This document shows positions 49,838 through 59,753 of a stretch of 64,000 nt of DNA, piece by piece. Source of the DNA: Bacillus sp. NEB1478 (GTDB taxonomy: Bacteria > Bacillota > Bacilli > Bacillales > Fictibacillaceae); the NCBI RefSeq assembly GCF_031582965.1, contig NZ_CP134049.1, positions 3,410,001 through 3,474,000 on the forward strand. Reading direction: 5' to 3'. Below the pieces are notes generated by a model. That model worked only from the letters and a program-made list of their open reading frames with translations. It did not search any database and was not told the origin of the DNA. The stretch's first letter is position 1, and each line of letters starts with the position of its first letter. Made by a program: the position numbers and the translations under genes.

Positions 49838-51523
49838 CTATTTTTTCAAGTGAAACACGACTGATTCATACGGTCTCAGTGTAAATTGTGTAAAATCCGC
49901 AGGTGCCGAATCATAATTGCTGATCAGCACTTTTCCAGAATAGCCTTCTACAATAGCTCCTTGCGGAAGTGTGAACGCTGTTTCTTTACCGTAAAAATTA
50001 TTTACTACAAGAAGTTTTTCATCCTCACCGTTCCTTGCATAAGCAAAGATTTCAGGATGATCTTTTAAAAGCAGTTCATAATTGCCGTATGTTATAATCG
50101 CCAGTTCTTTGCGCAGCATGTTCAGCTTTTGATAATGATAAAAAATCGACTGATTGTCTGCAACTGCTGCCTCAGCGTTGATTTCCTTATAGTTGTCTGC
50201 GACAGGAATCCATGGTGTACCTGTTGTGAATCCCGCATTCTTCTTATCATTCCATTGAACAGGCGTACGTGAATTATCCCGTGATTTATGTTTTAAAATT
50301 TCTAAGATTTCTTCTTCGTCCCTGCCTTCTTCTTTCAGCAACTGAAAGATGTTCAAAGATTCAACGTCACGGTATTGGTCGATGGAATCGTATTTCGGAT
50401 TTGTCATCCCAAACTCTTCCCCTTGATAAATATAAGGGGTTCCTTGCATCATATGAATGGTTGTAGCGAGCATTTTTGCCGATTCTACCCGATATTTTCC
50501 GTCATCCCCATAACGGGAAACGATTCGAGGCTGATCATGGTTGCACCAGAAAAGCGCATTCCAGCCGTCTCCTTTGTTCATTTCAACTTGCCATGTGGAA
50601 AGGATGTCTTTTAACTTTAAAAAGTCAAAATTTGCAACACTCCACTTTTCACCGTTCGGGTAATCAACTTTCAAATGGTGAAAGTTAAACGTCATGCTTA
50701 ATTCTTTCCGGTCAGGATTTGAGTATTTCACACAGTTATCAATTGTCGTGGAAGACATCTCCCCTACCGTTAAAACATCGTACTTGGAGAAAACTTCTTT
50801 GTTCATTTCCTGCATGTACTCATGAACTTTTGGACCATCTGTGTAAAATTTCCGTCCATCTCCTGGAGCGACAGACCCATCATCATTCGGAAAATCCTGA
50901 TTTTTAGAAATGAGATTGATAACATCTAAACGGAAACCATCTACCCCTTTTTCAAACCAGTAGTTCATCATTTCATAAACTTTTTGACGAACCTCTTCGT
51001 TCTCCCAGTTGAGATCAGCTTGCGTGACATCGAACAAATGCAGATAGTATTGTCCTGTTTGTTCGTCAAGCTTCCAAGCAGAACCGCCAAATTTTGATAC
51101 CCAGTTGCTCGGTTCCCCATCGTCAACAATGTCTTTCCAAATGTAAAAATCACGATATGGATTATCTTTTGATGAGCGTGATTGTTTAAACCATTCATGT
51201 TCTGTACTCGTATGGTTCACAACGATATCCATAATGATTTTCAAGTCTCTGTTATGAGCTTCTTTCAGTAAGCGGTCAAAGTCTTCCATTGTCCCGTATT
51301 CTTCAAAAATTTGAAAGTAATCACGTATATCATAACCGTTGTCACGCTGTGGTGAATCATAGATCGGTGTAAGCCAGAGCACATCCACCCCAAGCTTCTT
51401 CAAATAATCTAATTTATCGATGATTCCTTGAATATCACCCGTTCCGTTACCAGTCGTATCATTAAAGCTTTTCGGATAAATTTGATAGACGACCGATCGT
51501 TTCCACCAAGGTTCGTTTTTCAT
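49838..51523 (-). CDS. treA: Alpha,alpha-phosphotrehalase
   Basis: A 561-residue GH13 enzyme that splits trehalose-6-phosphate into glucose and glucose-6-phosphate. GH13 regions I-IV are visible: MDIVVNHTS, GFRLDVINLI (nucleophile Asp), LTVGEMSS (acid/base Glu) and FWCNHDQPR (transition-state Asp). Length is normal. It lies between treP and treR, 23 bp from treR. Confidence 0.95.
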   Translation of the reverse strand: MKNEPWWKRSVVYQIYPKSFNDTTGNGTGDIQGIIDKLDYLKKLGVDVLWLTPIYDSPQRDNGYDIRDYFQIFEEYGTMEDFDRLLKEAHNRDLKIIMDIVVNHTSTEHEWFKQSRSSKDNPYRDFYIWKDIVDDGEPSNWVSKFGGSAWKLDEQTGQYYLHLFDVTQADLNWENEEVRQKVYEMMNYWFEKGVDGFRLDVINLISKNQDFPNDDGSVAPGDGRKFYTDGPKVHEYMQEMNKEVFSKYDVLTVGEMSSTTIDNCVKYSNPDRKELSMTFNFHHLKVDYPNGEKWSVANFDFLKLKDILSTWQVEMNKGDGWNALFWCNHDQPRIVSRYGDDGKYRVESAKMLATTIHMMQGTPYIYQGEEFGMTNPKYDSIDQYRDVESLNIFQLLKEEGRDEEEILEILKHKSRDNSRTPVQWNDKKNAGFTTGTPWIPVADNYKEINAEAAVADNQSIFYHYQKLNMLRKELAIITYGNYELLLKDHPEIFAYARNGEDEKLLVVNNFYGKETAFTLPQGAIVEGYSGKVLISNYDSAPADFTQFTLRPYESVVFHLKK

Positions 51524-51604
51524 GTATGTTCACCGCCAGAATGTTTTTGTAATGAAAACAACCGTTTGGCAAAAGCCACCCGGCTGGTACTGTTTAGTTG
51601 TTTT

Positions 51605-53014
51605 TTATGCTTGCTTATCTTTTTTTACTTTTGCATAGATAAACGTTAATACGAACGGTACCACTAGTGCAATCGCCATTCCGATAAAGAATGAAACCCA
51701 GCTTCCCGGTAAGATTGATAAGAAACCTGGAATACCGCCTACACCGATGGAAGATGCCCGCACACCAGCTGTTGTGATGACTATACCAGCAATAGCTGAA
51801 CCGACCATTGCAAAAATAAACGGATATTTAAAGCGCAAGTTCACCCCGAACATTGCCGGTTCTGTAATACCAAGATATGCAGACAGTGCTGAAGTTCCTG
51901 ACAAACCTTTAAGCTTTTCGTCTTTTGTTGTAAAGAACATTGCAAGAGCTGAAGAACCTTGTGCAATATTAGACAGTGCAAGAATTGGCCATAGGAACGT
52001 TCCGCCTGTATTAGAAATCAACTGCAGATCAACTGCTAAGAACGTGTGATGCATGCCTGTTACAACGAGAAGTGAGTACAATCCGCCATAAATCAGACCG
52101 CCTAGCCATGCATAGTTATGGAAAATCATTACGAAGAAATCTGTAATGGCGTTCCCTATTGAAAACGTAATAGGACCAATAACGATAAATGCCAAAAAAC
52201 CTGTAATCAATAACGTAATCGGAGCAACAAGAAGCAATTGAAGAGCGTCTGGAATTCGTTTTTTCAAGAAAAGTTCAATTCTTGCTAAAACCCATGATGC
52301 GATTAGTACAGGTAATACTTGTCCTTGATAACCGACTTTTTCTACCGGTAAACCGAACAGATTCCATGTTGGGATATCTTTTGTTTTCCCATAATCCCAG
52401 GCATTGAGAAGATCTGGATGAACAAGCATCAGGCCAAGCACAATACCGAGAAGCGGACTTCCGCCAAACTTTTTCACAGCGGACCAGCCAATCAGTCCCG
52501 GCAAGAAAACAAAGGCTGTATTAGCGATTAAATTTATAATCCCCGCAAGATCTGCCCAGTTTTGATGAACATCAATAAAGGATTTTTTATCATAAAAAAT
52601 TCCCGGTCCAGTCAAAATATTGTTAATCCCCATTAACAGACCTGCAGTTACAATGGCAGGAAGGATCGGAATAAAAATGTCAGCTAACGCTTTAATCGCT
52701 CTTTGCAGCGGATTAAGCTTCTTGCTTGCTTCATCTTTAATATCCTCTTTCGAAGCTCGGCCAGTTCCTGTAATATCAATAAATTCGTTATAAACTTTAT
52801 CTACTGTGCCTTGCCCGATAACGACTTGATATTGCCCATTTGCTGAAAAGGAACCTTTAACGAGATCGATGTTCTCGAGTGCATCCTTGTCCACTTTCCC
52901 TTCGTCGTTTAATGCTAATCGAAGTCTGGTGACACAGTGTGTTGCCGCTGATATATTTTCTTTTCCGCCGAGAGCCTGTACAATCTGCTCAGCTGATTCA
53001 CGGATTTTACTCAT
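51605..53014 (-). CDS. treP: PTS trehalose transporter subunit IIBC
   Basis: A 469-residue permease. The N-terminal IIB has the phospho-Cys in AATHCVTRLRLAL (about residue 27). IIC follows with about ten helices and GLLMGINNILTGPG, VVTGMHHTFLAVDLQL and SAYLGITEPAMFGVNLRF. There is no fused IIA, so it depends on a glucose-type IIA in trans, as in B. subtilis. It imports trehalose as trehalose-6-phosphate for TreA. Confidence 0.94.
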   Translation of the reverse strand: MSKIRESAEQIVQALGGKENISAATHCVTRLRLALNDEGKVDKDALENIDLVKGSFSANGQYQVVIGQGTVDKVYNEFIDITGTGRASKEDIKDEASKKLNPLQRAIKALADIFIPILPAIVTAGLLMGINNILTGPGIFYDKKSFIDVHQNWADLAGIINLIANTAFVFLPGLIGWSAVKKFGGSPLLGIVLGLMLVHPDLLNAWDYGKTKDIPTWNLFGLPVEKVGYQGQVLPVLIASWVLARIELFLKKRIPDALQLLLVAPITLLITGFLAFIVIGPITFSIGNAITDFFVMIFHNYAWLGGLIYGGLYSLLVVTGMHHTFLAVDLQLISNTGGTFLWPILALSNIAQGSSALAMFFTTKDEKLKGLSGTSALSAYLGITEPAMFGVNLRFKYPFIFAMVGSAIAGIVITTAGVRASSIGVGGIPGFLSILPGSWVSFFIGMAIALVVPFVLTFIYAKVKKDKQA

Positions 53015-53125
53015 ATTTATTCCCTCCTAGTAACCGTTTCCATAACACTTCAAAAAAGAACGTATGAATTTCTATACCCTTGTTTATCATGTGATGAAAA
53101 CAATAAGTTTAATCTGGTGATGTTT

Positions 53126-53140
53126 ATGAAGCGTTTTCAA
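53126..53140 (-). promoter_or_regulatory. cre-like site upstream of treP
   Basis: Minus strand TTGAAAACGCTTCAT, one mismatch to WTGNAANCGNWNNCW. It lies between the TreR operators and treP, consistent with CcpA repression. Confidence 0.5.
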
Positions 53141-53154
53141 CCCGCTAGATAAAC

Positions 53155-53197
53155 TTGTATATACATATTGCAAAATAAGCTTATCTTGTATATACAA
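53155..53197 (-). promoter_or_regulatory. Two TreR operators
   Basis: TTGTATATACAT (53155-53166) and the perfect palindrome TTGTATATACAA (53186-53197), 31 bp apart (three helical turns), match the TreR operator known from B. subtilis. The rest of the 53015-53325 region holds the divergent treP and pdxK promoters and no ORF. Confidence 0.85.
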
Positions 53198-53325
53198 ATC
53201 CGTCAACCTTTTCAATTTATCTGGTCTTTTTTACCTGTCAGTTCATCCCTTTTTCTTTTCATTTTTTCTTTTGTTATAATTTAATAGAGATAATAGTGAT
53301 AAACGTAAATAAAGGAGATTAAATA

Positions 53326-54138
53326 ATGGCACCTAAAAAAGTACTTACAATTGCAGGCTCAGATACTAGTGGAGGAGCTGGAATACAAGCCGATCTAAAA
53401 ACCTTCCAAGAACTTGGCGTATATGGGATGAATGCCCTGAACGTAGTTGTTGCTCAAGACCCACATCGTGACTGGTTTCACGAAGTATTTTTACTTCCCA
53501 TCGACCTTTTCAAAGCACAGCTTGAAACCGTTATTGCCGGAATTGGTGTTGATGCACTGAAAACAGGAATGCTTGCATCCGTTGAAGTGATTGAGACAAC
53601 CGCTCAAATAATCGAGAAGCATAATCTTCAAAACGTTGTTGTAGATCCGGTAATGGTTTGTAAAGGCGCAGAACCGATTCATCCGGAATTGGCGACAACT
53701 TTGCAAAACATTCTTGTACCAAAAGCTACTGTCGTTACTCCAAATCTTTTTGAAGCTGCTCAATTAGCAGGAATGGCTCCTATTACAACAGTAGAACAAA
53801 TGATGGAAGCTGCTCATAAAATCCAGTCTAATGGCGCTAAATATGTTGTCGTTAAAGGCGGCGGTAAACTGGATCATGAAAATGCAGTAGATGTATTGTA
53901 TGATGGGAATGAATTTGAAGTATTAGAATCAGATCGCATTGAAACAACTTGGACACATGGGGCTGGCTGTACGTTCTCAGCAGCAATAACAGCCGAACTT
54001 GCAAAAGGAAAGCCTGTACGCGAAGCGATTTTGACAGCGAAGGATTTTATTACAGAGGCGATTTCAGCTGGATTCCAGTTAAATCAATACGTTGGACCGA
54101 CTTGGCATGGAGCATATCGTGAAAAGTTAGAAAAATAA
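53326..54138 (+). CDS. pdxK: Pyridoxine/pyridoxal/pyridoxamine kinase (PdxK, ThiD family)
   Basis: A 270-residue ribokinase-fold enzyme. [20 protein letters not shown] opens it, [10 protein letters not shown] and [13 protein letters not shown] are in the middle, and the anion-hole/catalytic [18 protein letters not shown] ends the core. The sequence follows the Bacillales PdxK type rather than ThiD proper; both phosphorylate pyrimidine or pyridine alcohols. AAGGAG precedes the ATG. Confidence 0.9.
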   Translation: MAPKKVLTIAGSDTSGGAGIQADLKTFQELGVYGMNALNVVVAQDPHRDWFHEVFLLPIDLFKAQLETVIAGIGVDALKTGMLASVEVIETTAQIIEKHNLQNVVVDPVMVCKGAEPIHPELATTLQNILVPKATVVTPNLFEAAQLAGMAPITTVEQMMEAAHKIQSNGAKYVVVKGGGKLDHENAVDVLYDGNEFEVLESDRIETTWTHGAGCTFSAAITAELAKGKPVREAILTAKDFITEAISAGFQLNQYVGPTWHGAYREKLEK

Positions 54139-54266
54139 TAAGTCACTTGAGGGAGCTGGTCTTAATGGATCAGCTCTCCTCTTTATTTGGGACGAGCATA
54201 TGTTTCACGCAAATGAAAAATTTGAATTATAATAAGAACAACTTATTTTTATGGGAGAGTGACGGC

Positions 54267-54617
54267 ATGCAGCCAATTCAACCTCAAGATGTTCAATCCG
54301 CTTTAGACGAACGTATCGGAAAAGAACAATATTTGCATTTAGAAACAACTAATGGCGCTTATGCCAATCACAATAATGATGCAGTATTAACTGTAAATGC
54401 CTATATCCGGAATGGAAAAGTTATTTGCTCATCAGGCAAGATTATGGGCGATGGTCCTTTTCGTGTTGGTTTAAAAATAGACTTAGGCTGGATTTATGCA
54501 GAAGGGCTGACGCATTGGGAGATTGATTCAAAAGATCGGCTGCTGATGGCAGGTCATGATGCAGAAGGTCGTTTAGCACTATCACTTCAGCTAAGCTCAA
54601 CTCCATTCGACGTATAA
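54267..54617 (+). CDS. yojF: YojF family protein (bacillithiol-associated)
   Basis: A 116-residue protein of the YojF/DUF1806 family. ATG 54267 with GGGAGAG upstream gives the family length (116); the frame open from 54147 is not needed. SALDERIGKEQYLHLETTNG and GPFRVGLKIDLGWIYAEGLT are the conserved parts. It precedes bshB2 by 15 bp, as in B. subtilis yojF-yojG. Its role is unknown. Confidence 0.88.
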   Translation: MQPIQPQDVQSALDERIGKEQYLHLETTNGAYANHNNDAVLTVNAYIRNGKVICSSGKIMGDGPFRVGLKIDLGWIYAEGLTHWEIDSKDRLLMAGHDAEGRLALSLQLSSTPFDV

Positions 54618-54632
54618 AGGAGGTTTTTATAG

Positions 54633-55277
54633 ATGAAAGACCATTTACTAGTGATCTTCCCTCACCCAGACGATGAAGCGTTTGGAGTATCCGGGACTAT
54701 CGCTCAGCATACTAAAAAAGGATTGCCTGTGACATATATTTGTCTGACACTCGGACAAATGGGTAGAAACATGGGAAATCCCCCTTTTGCTACTCGTGAA
54801 TCTTTGCCGTTAATTCGAGAAAAAGAGTTAGACGATGCATGTAAAGCTATAGGAATAACAGACCTTCGAAAGTTTGGATTGCGAGACAAAACTATCGAAT
54901 TTGAGGACGAACAACTTCTAGCTGATCGTTTCCTTTCCGTCATTGATGAGGTAAAGCCTGCAAAGATCATCACGTTTTACCCTGGATATAGTGTTCATCC
55001 AGATCATGAAGCAACAGCTAGAGCCGTTATTCGGGCAGTCCGCAGCATTCCCGAACTAGATCGTCCCGAGCTATTATGTGTAGCTTTCGCTAAAAATACA
55101 GTTGACGATCTTGGAGCACCACATATCATAAACGATGTGTCTGATGTTTTTGAAGAAAAGATGAACTGCATTAAAGCACACAGGTCTCAAACTCAATTAT
55201 TAGTTAATAATGTTGAAAAGGATCCAAAAATGCTTGAATGGGTTCAAAATGAAAGATTTTATCGATATCCGATATAA
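54633..55277 (+). CDS. bshB2: Bacillithiol biosynthesis deacetylase BshB2
   Basis: A 214-residue zinc-dependent LmbE/PIG-L deacetylase. FPHPDDEAFGVSGTIA holds the zinc-binding HPDDE, and YSVHPDHEATARAV the second HPDH motif. It removes acetyl from GlcNAc-malate in bacillithiol synthesis, sharing the step with BshB1, and may act on S-conjugates. AGGAGG precedes the ATG. Confidence 0.92.
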   Translation: MKDHLLVIFPHPDDEAFGVSGTIAQHTKKGLPVTYICLTLGQMGRNMGNPPFATRESLPLIREKELDDACKAIGITDLRKFGLRDKTIEFEDEQLLADRFLSVIDEVKPAKIITFYPGYSVHPDHEATARAVIRAVRSIPELDRPELLCVAFAKNTVDDLGAPHIINDVSDVFEEKMNCIKAHRSQTQLLVNNVEKDPKMLEWVQNERFYRYPI

Positions 55278-55288
55278 ATAATTTTTAA

Positions 55289-55330
55289 GAGAATTCGCTT
55301 CCTGCATAAGGTTTCGGATTCTTTTTTTCT
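55289..55330 (+). terminator. Terminator after bshB2
   Basis: AGAATTCG/CGGATTCT stem with one G-T pair, long loop, seven T. Confidence 0.7.
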
Positions 55331-55480
55331 AGACAAATGTTGAATTTTCAAAAAAATACATGAAAACGTGTGGTAATCTTCCCCTATTGTGGTATACTAA
55401 TTGTAACAAATCGTTCACAAATTAGACGCTATATTGTCAAAATTGAAAGCGTCATCATTATTTCAAGGGGTTGATCAGTA

Positions 55481-55756
55481 ATGGATGTTTTTATGGTTTA
55501 TCTATTTGTAGCGACAGCGACGCCGTTATTCTTATGGAACGATAGCCGCAAGCTTGCACTCTTGCAAACGCCGTTCATCGCCCTATTATGGACGTACGTT
55601 GGGCTTTTCATGGCATATGACCATTTGAATATTTTTGTTCATGCGTTCTTTATCACTGTTTTTATCGCTAACGTATTTTTTGCTCATTACGCAGCGTATG
55701 TCGTTTGGGGCCGTCCATATTTAGCTAAACGTAAAGTGGAAAAGGCTAAACTTTAA
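55481..55756 (+). CDS. Small hypothetical membrane protein
   Basis: A 91-residue protein with three hydrophobic segments (VYLFVATATPLFLW, FIALLWTYVGLFMAY, FFITVFIANVFFAHYAAYVV) and a basic C-terminal tail (RPYLAKRKVEKAKL). AAGGGG stands about 10 bp before the ATG. It has its own terminator. No family recognised. Confidence 0.65.
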   Translation: MDVFMVYLFVATATPLFLWNDSRKLALLQTPFIALLWTYVGLFMAYDHLNIFVHAFFITVFIANVFFAHYAAYVVWGRPYLAKRKVEKAKL

Positions 55757-55769
55757 AAATTTAATGATT

Positions 55770-55808
55770 ATCCCCCTCTATACATTTAGCGGGGGATTTG
55801 TTTTTTTA
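55770..55808 (+). terminator. Terminator after the small membrane protein gene
   Basis: ATCCCCC/GGGGGAT stem followed by TTTGTTTTTTT. Confidence 0.85.
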
Positions 55809-55954
55809 TGGAAAATACCTTCGAACAAAATTACCCTGAATAACATGCCCTGACACTCTCTCATCCTCTCTCACCCTCCCTGTCATGAATATCACGTTTT
55901 TCTTCAGTTTTCTTCACTTTTTGCCCATTTTCTACACTATCTCACCAAACCCTG

Positions 55955-55983
55955 TTGTCATTCATTCCAGCCTTCGTTATACT
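55955..55983 (+). promoter_or_regulatory. Promoter of proBA
   Basis: TTGTCA (55955-55960), 17 bp, TATACT (55978-55983). The leader is only about 60 nt, so no T-box fits here. Confidence 0.65.
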
Positions 55984-56052
55984 CATTACCGTTGTATTTT
56001 TGACCGAAAAAAACGATGGAAATTGATTAAAACAGGAGTGATTATTCTTTAT

Positions 56053-57189
56053 ATGTCTTTACATGAATCAACGAATAAACGTATTGTTGTGAAAATTGGA
56101 AGCAGCTCATTAACAAGCCGGCTTGGAGACATTAGCAGACACAAATTAGAACGTATTGTAGATGAAGTCGTTGCATTAAAAGATGAAGGATATGAAGTGC
56201 TGCTCGTATCATCTGGTGCAGTTGCAGCGGGATATAGACGTCTAGGCTGTCTAAACCGCCCTACTTCATTGGCTGAAAAACAAGCGGCAGCTTCAATCGG
56301 CCAAGGTTTACTTATGGAAGCCTACTCAGAGCGTTTTATTTCACATGGCTATACAGCATCACAAATACTAATCACAAGAAGTGACTTTTCAGATCGTGAC
56401 CGTTACCACAATGCACGGAATACAATTAATGTTCTTTTAGATCGTGGAATCATCCCGATTGTGAACGAAAATGATACGGTTACTGTCGAACGTTTGAAAT
56501 TTGGAGATAACGACACACTTTCCGCTAAAGTAGCGGGATTGGTTGATGCCGATCAGCTCGTTATCCTTTCAGATATAGATGGGTTATATACAGAAGACCC
56601 AAGAAAAAACCCTGAAGCTAAACTACTAAGAAAAGTAAGGGAAATTACACCAGAAATCGAAGCATCTGCAGGCGAACCTGGCAGTGCGGTCGGCACAGGC
56701 GGCATGCGTTCTAAAATTGATGCTGTCAAAATTGCCATGGCATCTGGCATCTCATCTTTTCTTGGTAACGCAATAACACCTGACATTATCCATCAAGCTG
56801 TAAAGGGAAATGCAAGGGGAACGTACTTTGTCCCTGAAAAGAATTCATTTAATCTGGATATGAAGCGTCAATGGATTGCTTTCCATTCCGGTCCTGAAGG
56901 TGAAATTACAGTTTCCAACAAAGCAAAAGAAGGCATTGATGAACTTCAAAGCCTCTACCCTACAGGAATCCGCTATGTGAGCGGCCATTTTAAAAAGGGT
57001 TCCGTTGTGCGCATTAAAGATTTGGATGGCAATGAAATCGGACTAGGTGTATCAAACTATTCTTCAAAACAGCTCATTAAAATCAAAGGATTCTCAATGG
57101 ACAAAATGACAGACGAAATCGGACCAGAAGAAGCAATCAACAACCAGGATCTTGTATGCCATACTCGCTTAGCAGCACCGATACTTTAA
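56053..57189 (+). CDS. proB: Glutamate 5-kinase
   Basis: A 378-residue kinase that phosphorylates glutamate in the first step of proline synthesis. RIVVKIGSSSLT and LLVSSGAVAAGYRRLG are the nucleotide and glutamate site motifs. NENDTVTVERLKFGDNDTLS and GTGGMRSKIDAVKIA complete the AAK fold, and a C-terminal PUA domain spans about residues 285-365. I choose ATG 56053, close to homologues; the long frame from 55885 crosses the promoter. AGGAG lies 14 bp upstream, a loose spacing. It forms an operon with proA. Confidence 0.93.
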   Translation: MSLHESTNKRIVVKIGSSSLTSRLGDISRHKLERIVDEVVALKDEGYEVLLVSSGAVAAGYRRLGCLNRPTSLAEKQAAASIGQGLLMEAYSERFISHGYTASQILITRSDFSDRDRYHNARNTINVLLDRGIIPIVNENDTVTVERLKFGDNDTLSAKVAGLVDADQLVILSDIDGLYTEDPRKNPEAKLLRKVREITPEIEASAGEPGSAVGTGGMRSKIDAVKIAMASGISSFLGNAITPDIIHQAVKGNARGTYFVPEKNSFNLDMKRQWIAFHSGPEGEITVSNKAKEGIDELQSLYPTGIRYVSGHFKKGSVVRIKDLDGNEIGLGVSNYSSKQLIKIKGFSMDKMTDEIGPEEAINNQDLVCHTRLAAPIL

Positions 57190-57231
57190 TATCATTAAAC
57201 AGTTGTTTAAAAATTTTATGGGAGGCGTTGG

Positions 57232-58503
57232 ATGAGTACTTTACAAAGTACAACCAAACAATTAAACGTAAAACAACAAGCAAAGCTTGCACAGAAAGCT
57301 TCTAAAAAGCTCGCGTTATTAACTGAAAAAGAAAAAAACGAAGCATTGCTAACAATTGCAGATGAACTCGAAAAGGATTCGGCATATATTTTAGAAGAAA
57401 ATAAAAAAGACTTATCATCAGGCGATGAAAAAGGATTTTCAGATGCTTTAATGGATCGTCTTCGTTTAACGGAAGAACGTGTGAAAGATTTTGCGAACGG
57501 TTTACGTGAAGTTGTAGACTTAAAAGATCCAGTCGGAGAAATTTTATCTGGCTGGACGCTTGATAACGGACTAAAAGTAGAACAAGTACGCGTTCCTTTA
57601 GGAGTTATCGGCATGATTTATGAAGCTCGTCCCAATGTAACAGTGGATGCGACAGGTCTTGCTCTAAAATCAGGCAACGCTATTGTGCTGAAAGGCGGAT
57701 CAAACGCATTGAACTCAAACAAGGCTATAGTTGCTGTGATTCACAAATCTCTTGCGGAAACAAAAATTCCTGCTGAGGCTGTTCAATTTATAGCTTCAAC
57801 AGACCGTGAAGCTGCCGGCCAGCTATTTACGATGAAAGAACATATCGACGTTCTTATTCCGCGAGGCGGCGGATCACTTATTAAAACGGTTGTTGAGAAT
57901 GCTACTGTTCCCGTTCTTGAAACAGGTGTCGGTAACTGCCACATTTATGTGGATCAGTTTGCTGATGTTGAAAAAGCTTTAGCAATTCTTGAAAATGCAA
58001 AAACAGACCGCCCTGCCGTATGTAATGCAGCCGAAACATTTATTTTCCATGAAGCATGGCTGGAAACAAACAAAGATAAAGTACAAGCGCTATTTGATAA
58101 ACACGGAATTGTAGTTCACGGTGATGAAAAAGCAGCCGAATTGCTTCCAGACGTTATTCCGGCAAATGAAAAAGATTGGGCAGAAGAGTATTTAAGCCTT
58201 GCTGTTGCAGTAAAAGTAGTAGACTCAGTTGAAGAAGCTGCAGCACATATTGATAAATACGGCACGAAACATTCCGAGGCAATCGTAACAGAAGATAGTA
58301 AGAACGCACTCTACTTCTTAAATGCTGTTGACGCAGCTGCTGTATACCAAAATGCCTCAACTCGTTTTACAGACGGCTCAGCACTAGGATTTGGAGCTGA
58401 GATCGGAATCTCCACTCAGAAATTACATGCTCGCGGTCCAATGGGACTTCCAGCATTGACAACGATTAAATACCGCATGACAGGTGACGGTCAGGTTAGA
58501 TAA
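57232..58503 (+). CDS. proA: Glutamate-5-semialdehyde dehydrogenase
   Basis: A 423-residue NADPH-dependent enzyme, second in proline synthesis, reducing glutamyl-5-phosphate. VPLGVIGMIYEARPNVTVDA and the catalytic Cys in RPAVCNAAETFIFHE are clear. GFGAEIGISTQKLHARGPMG ends the domain. GGGAGGC lies before ATG 57232, 42 bp from proB. Confidence 0.95.
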   Translation: MSTLQSTTKQLNVKQQAKLAQKASKKLALLTEKEKNEALLTIADELEKDSAYILEENKKDLSSGDEKGFSDALMDRLRLTEERVKDFANGLREVVDLKDPVGEILSGWTLDNGLKVEQVRVPLGVIGMIYEARPNVTVDATGLALKSGNAIVLKGGSNALNSNKAIVAVIHKSLAETKIPAEAVQFIASTDREAAGQLFTMKEHIDVLIPRGGGSLIKTVVENATVPVLETGVGNCHIYVDQFADVEKALAILENAKTDRPAVCNAAETFIFHEAWLETNKDKVQALFDKHGIVVHGDEKAAELLPDVIPANEKDWAEEYLSLAVAVKVVDSVEEAAAHIDKYGTKHSEAIVTEDSKNALYFLNAVDAAAVYQNASTRFTDGSALGFGAEIGISTQKLHARGPMGLPALTTIKYRMTGDGQVR

Positions 58504-58523
58504 AAACGAATTTTTGATTCTTA

Positions 58524-58552
58524 GCAGTCCCATTTAGGGGCTGTTTTTTTTT
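58524..58552 (+). terminator. Terminator of proBA
   Basis: CAGTCCC/GGGGCTG stem (one G-T) with a 5-nt loop and eight T. Confidence 0.85.
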
Positions 58553-58604
58553 CGGAAGGAAAATTTTATTTAAAGGAGAATAGTAAGGAAAAAGGAGGTA
58601 TTGA

Positions 58605-59572
58605 ATGTTAGTTAAAGATCGTTCGAAATCGTTAAGAATTCAAAAGATGGAAGTTTTGCAACGCAGATTGGCATACACTCATCCTAAGTTACTAGCCATT
58701 GAAGATGAATTAGGAGGCAGACTTTATGGACATTACGGTGAACGCTCGAATGATTATTTTTTAAAACCCTTGATTAGCAAAGGTTACTCCATTATTCATG
58801 ATCTGAGGCTTGAAGGTTACGAAAGCTTTTTTCAAATTGATACCCTTCTCGTATCCCCTTGATATTTCCTAATCCTCGAAGTAAAAAATATATCGGGTAC
58901 ATTAATTTTTGACCATCTCAATCAAGTGATCCGTCAAAAAGAAGACGGCACTGAAGAAGCTTTCCCTAATCCTATTTTCAAGGTTAAGCGCCAGCAGTCA
59001 CACCTACTTGAATGGCTTGCCCGCAATCGTGTCCCGCAAATTCCAGTGAAATCCTTAGTAGTTATGAGCAACCCCAAAACCATCATTAAAGCCCCCCCAC
59101 TTTTAAAGAAGTGAAGGAAAAAATCACTCACAGTCCTTATCTCCAAGAACGAATTAATATCATAGAAAAAATGCACACTGTCGAGAAGTTATCGAGAAAA
59201 GAATTATCTAAAGTATCTAAAACAATAGTACGCCAGCACAGTCCAGAAAACCCAGATTTATTAACAAGGTTTCAGATTGAAGAAAACGACATTATCAAAG
59301 GTGTCTATTGTACAAAGTGCTTACATTTGCCAGTAATGAGGAAGTATGGAGCATTGTACTGTTCGAAATGCTCATATAAATCTCCAGACCTCCACATCCC
59401 TACTTTGGATGATTACACGCTTTTATTCGGAAACTCCATTTCAAACAAGCAAATTTTGCGACTTTCTTCAATTGTCGTCCAGGCATGTGGCCAGAAGATT
59501 GTTACTAGATATGGATCTATCGCATATTGGAAAAATAAAAATCGAAAATATATACTACCAACATTGAAGTAA
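58605..59572 (+). pseudogene. Broken NERD-domain protein gene
   Basis: Three consecutive pieces form one NERD (nuclease-related) protein of about 322 residues. Piece one ends ESFFQIDTLLVSP at TGA 58860-58862. The same frame goes on as YFLILEVKNISGTLIFD and ends at TGA 59112-59114. A shift at a run of seven C (59092-59098) then restores TFKEVKEKITHSPYLQ and the C-terminal zinc ribbon CTKC-x(15)-CSKC, ending at 59572. One nonsense change plus one base lost from a C run explains it. AAGGAGG precedes ATG 58605. It is probably inactive. Confidence 0.82.
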
Positions 59573-59598
59573 TGAAATACGCGCGATTATTTTACGTT

Positions 59599-59628
59599 TG
59601 GCGCTCGTATTTTTCAAATCGAGCGCCA
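59599..59628. repeat. Perfect 9-bp inverted repeat
   Basis: TGGCGCTCG/CGAGCGCCA with a 12-nt loop downstream of the broken NERD gene. No T run follows. Confidence 0.6.
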
Positions 59629-59708
59629 CACTAATTAAGAATCCCTCCATACAGACTAAAAAAATCTTAGAATCCAGTCTCTAACCCCTCAAAAACAAAA
59701 AAAAACAC

Positions 59709-59742
59709 AAAAAAGCCCCCTGCTCGTAAGCAAGGGGCTTTT
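59709..59742 (-). terminator. Terminator of the qox operon
   Basis: Minus-strand AGCCCC-TGC/GCA-GGGGCT stem and six T. Confidence 0.85.
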
Positions 59743-59753
59743 AAAAATATCTA

